Source of the DNA: Conchocele bisecta
Taxonomy: Eukaryota; Mollusca; Bivalvia; Lucinida; Thyasiridae
NCBI GenBank assembly: GCA_029237695.1
Contig: CM055279.1
Coordinates: 58,601,530-58,665,529 of the forward strand
Reading direction: 5' to 3'
Length of the DNA stretch: 64,000 bases
Positions within the stretch are counted from its first letter, which is position 1. Each line of letters starts with the position of its first letter. A model generated the notes under the pieces. That model worked only from the letters and a program-made list of their open reading frames with translations. It did not search any database and had not been told where the DNA came from. The position numbers and the translations under genes were made by a program. Positions 59,269 to 64,000 of this stretch are shown piece after piece.

Positions 59269-61690
59269 AGACCACATGGGGCCTGCCATAATGTGGCTGT
59301 GACTGGCAAAATGGGGCTGCCATAATGTGGCTGTGACTGGAGAAATGGGGCCTGGCATAATGTGGCTGTGACTGGAGAAATGGGACCTGCCATAACGTGG
59401 CTGTGACTGGAGAAATTGGGCCTCCCATAATGTGGCTGTGACTGGAGAAATGGGGCCTGCCATAATGTGGCTGTGACTGGAGAAATGGTGCCTGCCATAA
59501 TGTGGCTGTGACTGGGGGGCCTGCCATAATGTGGCTGTGACTGGAGAAATGGGGCCAGCCATAAGGTGGCTGTGACTGGAGAAATGGGGCCTGTCATAAT
59601 GTAGCTGTGACTGGAGAAATGGGGCCTGTCATAATGTGGCTGTGACTGGAGAAAATAAATTGGGGCAGCCTAAGGTGGCCTGTGATGGGAGGGAAAGGAA
59701 AATGGGGGTCCTGTCATATGTGGCTGTGACTGGAGAAATGGGGCCTGTCATAATGTGGCTGTGACTGGAGAAATGGGGCCTGTCATAATGTGGCTGTGAC
59801 TGGAGAAATGGGGCCTGCCATAATGTGGCTGTGACTGGAGAAATGGGGCCTGTCATAATGTGGCTGTTACTGGAGAAAGGAAATGGGGCCTGCCATAATG
59901 TGACTGTGACTGGAGAAATGGGGCCTGTCATAATGTGGCTGTGACAGGAGAATTGGGGCCTGTCATAATGTGGCTGTGGACGGGAGAAAATGGGGCCATG
60001 CCATTCATAATGTGGAAGTACTGGCGAAATGGGGCCTGCCATAACGTGCTGTGACTGGAGAAGAAATGGGGCCTGTCATATGTGGGCTGTGTGTGACAGG
60101 AAAAGAAATGGGGCCTGTCATAATGTGGCTGTGACTGGAGAAATGGGGCCTGCATCATAATGTGGCAGTGGCACTGGAGAAATGGGGCCTGCCATAACCT
60201 GTGGGCTGTGACTGGAGAAATGGGGCCTGCCATAATGTGGCTGTGAGGAAATTAAATGGGTGGCTGGTAGGAAATGGGGCCTGTAACATAATGTGATGTG
60301 GGACTGGAGAAATGGGGCCTGTATAATGTGGCTGTGTACTGAGAGATGGTGCCTGTTCATAATGTGGCTGTGACTGGAGAAATGGGGCCTCATTAATGCC
60401 TGTGATGGAGAAATGCCTGGTATAATGTGGCGTGACTGGAGAAAGGGGCCCCCTGCCATAATGTGGTGAATGGAGAAATGTGGCATGTCATAATGATGTC
60501 GGGGAGTGGAAGAGTGGGGCCTGCCATAATGTGGCTGTGACTGGAGAAATTTGGGCCTGCCATAATGTGGCTGTGACTGGAGAAAATGGGGCTGCCATAA
60601 TGTGGCTGTGATGTGGGGTGATGTCTGTGATGGAGAAATGGGCCTCATAAGTGGCTGTGACTGGAGAAAATGGTGATGCTGCCATATGTGGCTGTGTGAC
60701 TGGAGAAATGGGGCCTGCCATAATGTGGATGTGACTGGGATGGGGCCTGCCTAGTGTGGATGTGATGGAGGAAAATGGGGGCCTGCCATAATGTGGATGT
60801 GATTGGAGAAATGGGGCCTGCGATAATGTGGATGTGACTGGAGAAATGGGGCCTGCCATAATGTGGCTGTGACTGGAGAAATGGGGTCTGTCATAACGTG
60901 GCTGTGACTGGAGAAATGGGGCCTGCCATAATGTGGATGTGACTGATGAAATAAGGCTGCTATAATGTGGCTGTGACTGATGAAATAAGGCTGCTATAAT
61001 GTGGCTGTAACTGGAGAAATGAGGCTGTCATAATGTGGCTGTGACTGGAGAAATGGGGCCTCCCATAATGTGGCTGTGACTGATGAAATGAGGCAGCTAT
61101 AATGTGGCTGTAACTGGAGAAATGAAGCTGCCATAATATGGCTGTAACTGGAGAAATGAGGCTGCCATAATGTGGCTGTAACTGGAGAAATGAGGCTGTC
61201 ATAATGTGGCTGTGACTGGAGAAATGGGGCCTCCCATAATGTGGCTGTGACTGATGAAATGAGGCAGCTATAATGTGGCTGTAACTGGAGAAATGAAGCT
61301 GCCATAATATGGCTGTAACTGGAGAAATGAGGCTGCCATAATGTGGCTGTAACTGGAGAAATGAGGCTGCCATAATGTGGCTGTGACTGGAGAAATGGGG
61401 CCTGCCATAATGTGGCTGTGCCTGGAGAAATGGGGCCTGCCATAATGTGGCTGTGACTGATGAAATGAGGCTGCCATAATGTGGCAGTGACTGGATAATG
61501 GGGCCTGCCATAATGTGGCTGTGACTGATGAAATGAGGCTGCCATAATGTAGCTGTGACTGGAGAAATGGGGCCTGCCATAATGTGGCTGTGACTGGAGA
61601 AATGGGGCCTGCCATAATGTGGCTGTGACTGGAGAAATGGGGCCTGTCATAATGTCGCTGTGACTGGAGAAATGGGGCCTATCACCCATG
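59269..61690. repeat. 35-bp minisatellite
   Basis: About 70 copies of a unit containing GGGGCCTGCCATAATGTGGC and TGTGACTGGAGAAAT, with variants ending GAGGCTGCC and TGATGAAAT. About 61,000-61,350 contains a larger duplicated block. About 59,640-60,780 has many indels. Long frames on the - strand are by-products of a stop-free unit. Confidence 0.96.
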
Positions 61691-62127
61691 TGCTCGGTGT
61701 TGTTTGGACATCATTGTACAGTTCACTATTGAGTCAGTGAAACACCTAACAAACAGTATAGATTATTATCCAGCTGCTAGAGTGTGTGAAGGTCAGGATC
61801 CTGATTGGCCACAAATGGCATAAACCCCATTTATCCAGGCACAACATAAATAAGCCCAAACTGCACATGACACCATTTTGCATATAAGCAGGCGGGATAA
61901 CTTTCCTCTTTTAGGCTGATTTCAGTCTTTATTTTTCATAATGTGAAATTTCAAATGTTTCAAATTTTGTCTGATCTGCTCAAATATTATACATTAGCAA
62001 GGTGGTAGGGGGCATGATTGAAAATTCTTATATGCTGTCTCATTAAAAACATGTTCGTTGTAGTGCTTGTTTATGAACAGGATTATATGTATATTGTCTG
62101 AACCAATTACAACCAATCAACTGTTAA
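61691..62127. other. HPS3: HPS3 intron, no gene seen
   Basis: At 61795-61850 there is a diverged piece of the dispersed repeat from which the 35-bp unit seems to derive (CCCCATTTATCCAGGCACAA). Otherwise unremarkable. Confidence 0.6.
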
Positions 62128-62332
62128 CCCTTACAACGCTCAATTGAATTTTGTCGTCTGATGTTTAATTTATATTTTCTGTTTTTCTCATCAAAAACAT
62201 GGTTTGACCATACTTTAGAATCATTTCCAATGGAAATGATTTTAAAGTATGGTCAAACCATGTCTTTATTGAGAATGAAGGCAAATATGCAGCAATAGCA
62301 GACAAAAGTTTTCCATTTCCACAGTGTAAGGG
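62128..62332. mobile_element. Palindromic MITE, TTAA family, copy 3
   Basis: Left flank TTAA at 62124-62127; the right flank is TTAG. Ends CCCTTACAACGC and CAGTGTAAGGG. Central arms GGTTTGACCATACTTTAGAA and their complement. It lies only about 30 bp upstream of an HPS3 exon, close to its branch-point region. Confidence 0.85.
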
Positions 62333-62365
62333 TTAGCTAACGATTTGGCCCTCTATCTGTTGCAG

Positions 62366-62455
62366 CCCCGGCTGTGTGAGATTTACATTCAGAGATTATG
62401 TGAGTGGCAACCACCGTCCTGCAGACAGCTCACCACCTCAATCAAGTTCAGACTG
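62366..62455 (+). CDS. HPS3: HPS3 exon j
   Basis: Acceptor TCTGTTGCAG, donor GTATGT, 90 nt, phase 0 to 0. It encodes PRLCEIYIQRLCEWQPPSCR then QLTTSIKFRL, matching a vertebrate HPS3 segment of the form LFFKLTSQYIWRLSKRQPP. This is the last recognised exon; about 100 C-terminal residues should lie beyond the window. Confidence 0.88.
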
Positions 62456-62924
62456 GTATGTTACAGTGGCTATAGGAAACAGGCAGGTAGTTGATTTCCC
62501 ACAGACCCACATTCACACAAACATGACAATCGCAAAATCAATGTCGTTACTTCCATTCCTGGAGTCAGTGCCCTAAGCCGGTTCTAGATCCATGCCAAAT
62601 ATGGGGTCATTTCGGCTTGATTTGCGTTATTCCCCCTGTTTTGGCGGAACAGTCTACTTTAATTTTCAAAATCTCTATCTCTCCCCCACATCAATTCCCA
62701 CACAGAAAATTTAACCTGCATGTGTAGAGCATGCAAATAATATAAAAAGAAATTTGGCACAGACATAACTTTCCTGCAGCATTTTATTTTATTTATCTCT
62801 GTCATAATATTAACAGTGCCGTTGTCCTGAGAATTTACTCTTTAAATATTGCTAAGCTGTACCAGGACTGGTTTACAGTGACATTATCCATTTCCGAACT
62901 GGTTCCTTTATCCCCCCTCCCAAG

Positions 62925-62951
62925 CTCACCACCTCAATCAAGTTCAGACTG
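62925..62951 (+). pseudogene. 27-nt duplicate of the exon j tail with splice signals
   Basis: A 35-bp exact copy (62923-62957) of the exon j end and its donor. Here it is preceded by the pyrimidine tract TTTATCCCCCCTCCCAAG, so a 27-nt segment has both an acceptor and a GTATGT donor. In phase 0 it would add LTTSIKFRL once more. Whether it is ever used is unknown. Confidence 0.6.
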
Positions 62952-63184
62952 GTATGTCCCAGTGTAATGCCACAGAGTATGTCAAATTGAAATAAATAAA
63001 TGCGGTTTAATCTCCGACACATTCTTGTCAGAGAACAATAAAATAGTTAAGCCCGCTTGGCATGATGCTGGTGGTCATACGGGTTTGCTTCGCGTCATTT
63101 CCCACAGCAGCAATCGTCTTTGTTTCCCAATATAAGGTTATATTTATCATGGATAGTTAATGATTAATTTAATTAATATTTGAG

Positions 63185-63345
63185 AAGCTATCATTAGCCA
63201 GGTTTTTTGAAAAAAAATCCAGGCTATTGGATTGGCAAAAGCCGGGCGGGCGGTGGGCGGGCGGGCGGCGGGCGGGCGGGCGGGCGGGTGGGCGGGCGGG
63301 CAGGCGGGTGGGCAGCGGGCGGCGGGTGGCGGGCGGGCGGCATCC
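63185..63345 (+). repeat. G-rich GGGC/GGGCG simple repeat with AT-rich leader
   Basis: Follows AAAAAAAATCCAGGCTATTG, then about 100 bp built of GGGCGGGCGG and GGGTGGGC. A short relative with the same leader is at 41425-41510. Many G-tracts make G-quadruplex formation likely on the + strand. Confidence 0.9.
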
Positions 63346-64000
63346 ACAATCAATGTTACGTTTTCGTGTTTCAGCCCATTTCTTTGTTACTGTACCACCT
63401 AGGACCACCAAACTTTCACAGCTTCATAATCAAGGGATGCCCACCACATATCACTATCCAACATGTTACTTTTTTTTAACTTAACCCATTTTTTCCTCGC
63501 AGTCGACTTAGCCATTTTCAATGTTAAGTTTTCGTGTTTGAGTCCATTTCTTTGTTACTGTACCACCTAGGACCACCAAACTTGCGCAGCTTCATAATCA
63601 AGGGGTGCCCACCACATATCACTATCCAACATGTTACTTTTTTTTTAACTTGACCCATTTTTTCCGCGCAGTCGACTTAGCCATTTTCAATGTTAAGTTT
63701 TCGCGTTTACAATGTTAAGTTTTTGTGTTTAAGTCCATTTCTTTGGTACTGTACCACCTAGGACCACCAAACTTTCACAGCTTCATAATCAAGGGTGCCC
63801 ACCACATATCACTATCCAACATGTTACTTTTTTTTTAACTTGACCCATTTTTTCCGCGCAGTCGACTTAGCCATTTTGAATGTTAAGTTTTCGCGTTTAC
63901 AATGTTAAGTTTTGGTGTTTAAGTCCATTTCTTTGGTACTGTACCACCTAGGACCACCAAACTTTCACAGCTTCATAACCAAGGGGTGCCTACCACATAC
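63346..64000 (+). repeat. ~180-bp tandem repeat running off the window
   Basis: CTAGGACCACCAAAC recurs at about 63399, 63567, 63758 and 63938 (periods about 168-191). Units contain CAGTCGACTTAGCCATTTT and CATGTTACTTTTTTTTAAC. The length differences come from a short duplicated TTTTCGCGTTTACAATGTTA segment. The array continues beyond 64000. Confidence 0.92.

Larger units (their letters stand above)
36300..62455 (+). other. HPS3: HPS3 gene, partial (middle to C-terminal exons)
   Basis: Ten exons encode about 360 residues that follow, in order, about residues 565-905 of vertebrate HPS3 (about 1,004 residues). Strongest matches are the block LLESCALLGDYYA, then LPYYIMSGL, and later CEWQPPSCRQLTTS against a vertebrate RQPPDTTPLRTSE segment. 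HPS3 with HPS5 and HPS6 forms BLOC-2, a cytosolic complex that directs cargo from endosomes to lysosome-related organelles such as pigment granules. The visible part is all helical-repeat type; no membrane segment is seen. Introns hold the MITEs and minisatellites listed separately. Missing: the N-terminal half and the last about 100 residues. Splice phases agree at every junction if the second exon uses the donor at 37210. Confidence 0.88.

Noticed and set aside
59243..61689. Long - strand frames of SHSHIMAGPISPVTATLWQA
   Set aside because: Product of the 35-bp minisatellite, open in three frames at once.
1..64000. tRNA, rRNA, snRNA or other RNA genes
   Set aside because: No cloverleaf with internal A/B box pairs or conserved rRNA core was recognised by eye; a covariance-model search would be needed to exclude them.

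Overview
This window is animal nuclear DNA: a repeat-dense, intron-rich locus with no operons, RNA genes or prokaryotic features. The only host gene I can support is part of HPS3, a subunit of BLOC-2, on the + strand in ten short exons between about 36.3 and 62.5 kb. The mix of dispersed and internally tandem repeats recalls bivalve mollusc genomes. That placement is inference from memory, not something the sequence proves.

Layout. From 1 to 25,605 there is an array of an 89-bp satellite, broken by two insertions. The first (16,275-17,938) is a coding-free element with CAGT termini and a TA target duplication, as in Tc1/mariner-type elements. The second (19,504-25,415) is a tyrosine-recombinase retrotransposon of the DIRS order, Ngaro-like, on the - strand. 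It has split direct repeats in the order A1-ORFs-B1-A2-B2, a Gag/RT/RNase H reading frame, an overlapping tyrosine recombinase, and no target-site duplication. This copy is damaged: part of Gag plus the front of the RT is missing, RNase H is frameshifted, and the recombinase catalytic box carries an extra residue. From 25.6 to 36.3 kb there are palindromic MITEs and dispersed repeats. From 36.3 to 62.5 kb the HPS3 exons are separated by introns filled with MITEs, dispersed repeats and three minisatellites with units of about 16, 32 and 35 bp. The window ends in a G-rich run and a tandem repeat of about 180 bp that continues past the edge.

The HPS3 exons match the middle to C-terminal part of the vertebrate protein in order, and their splice phases are compatible when one donor is chosen by phase. 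The first half of the protein and its extreme C-terminus are not seen. The missing upstream exons may lie before the satellite, which would place the satellite in an intron, or between 25.6 and 36.3 kb in a form I could not recognise. The interiors of the long tandem arrays are full of small indels while their edges and the unique DNA are clean, so fine detail there is probably assembly error.

The best candidates for a notable system are the split-repeat retroelement with its array of inverted-repeat motifs, the duplicated HPS3 exon pieces that carry usable splice signals, and two minisatellites that seem to have grown from pieces of dispersed repeats.
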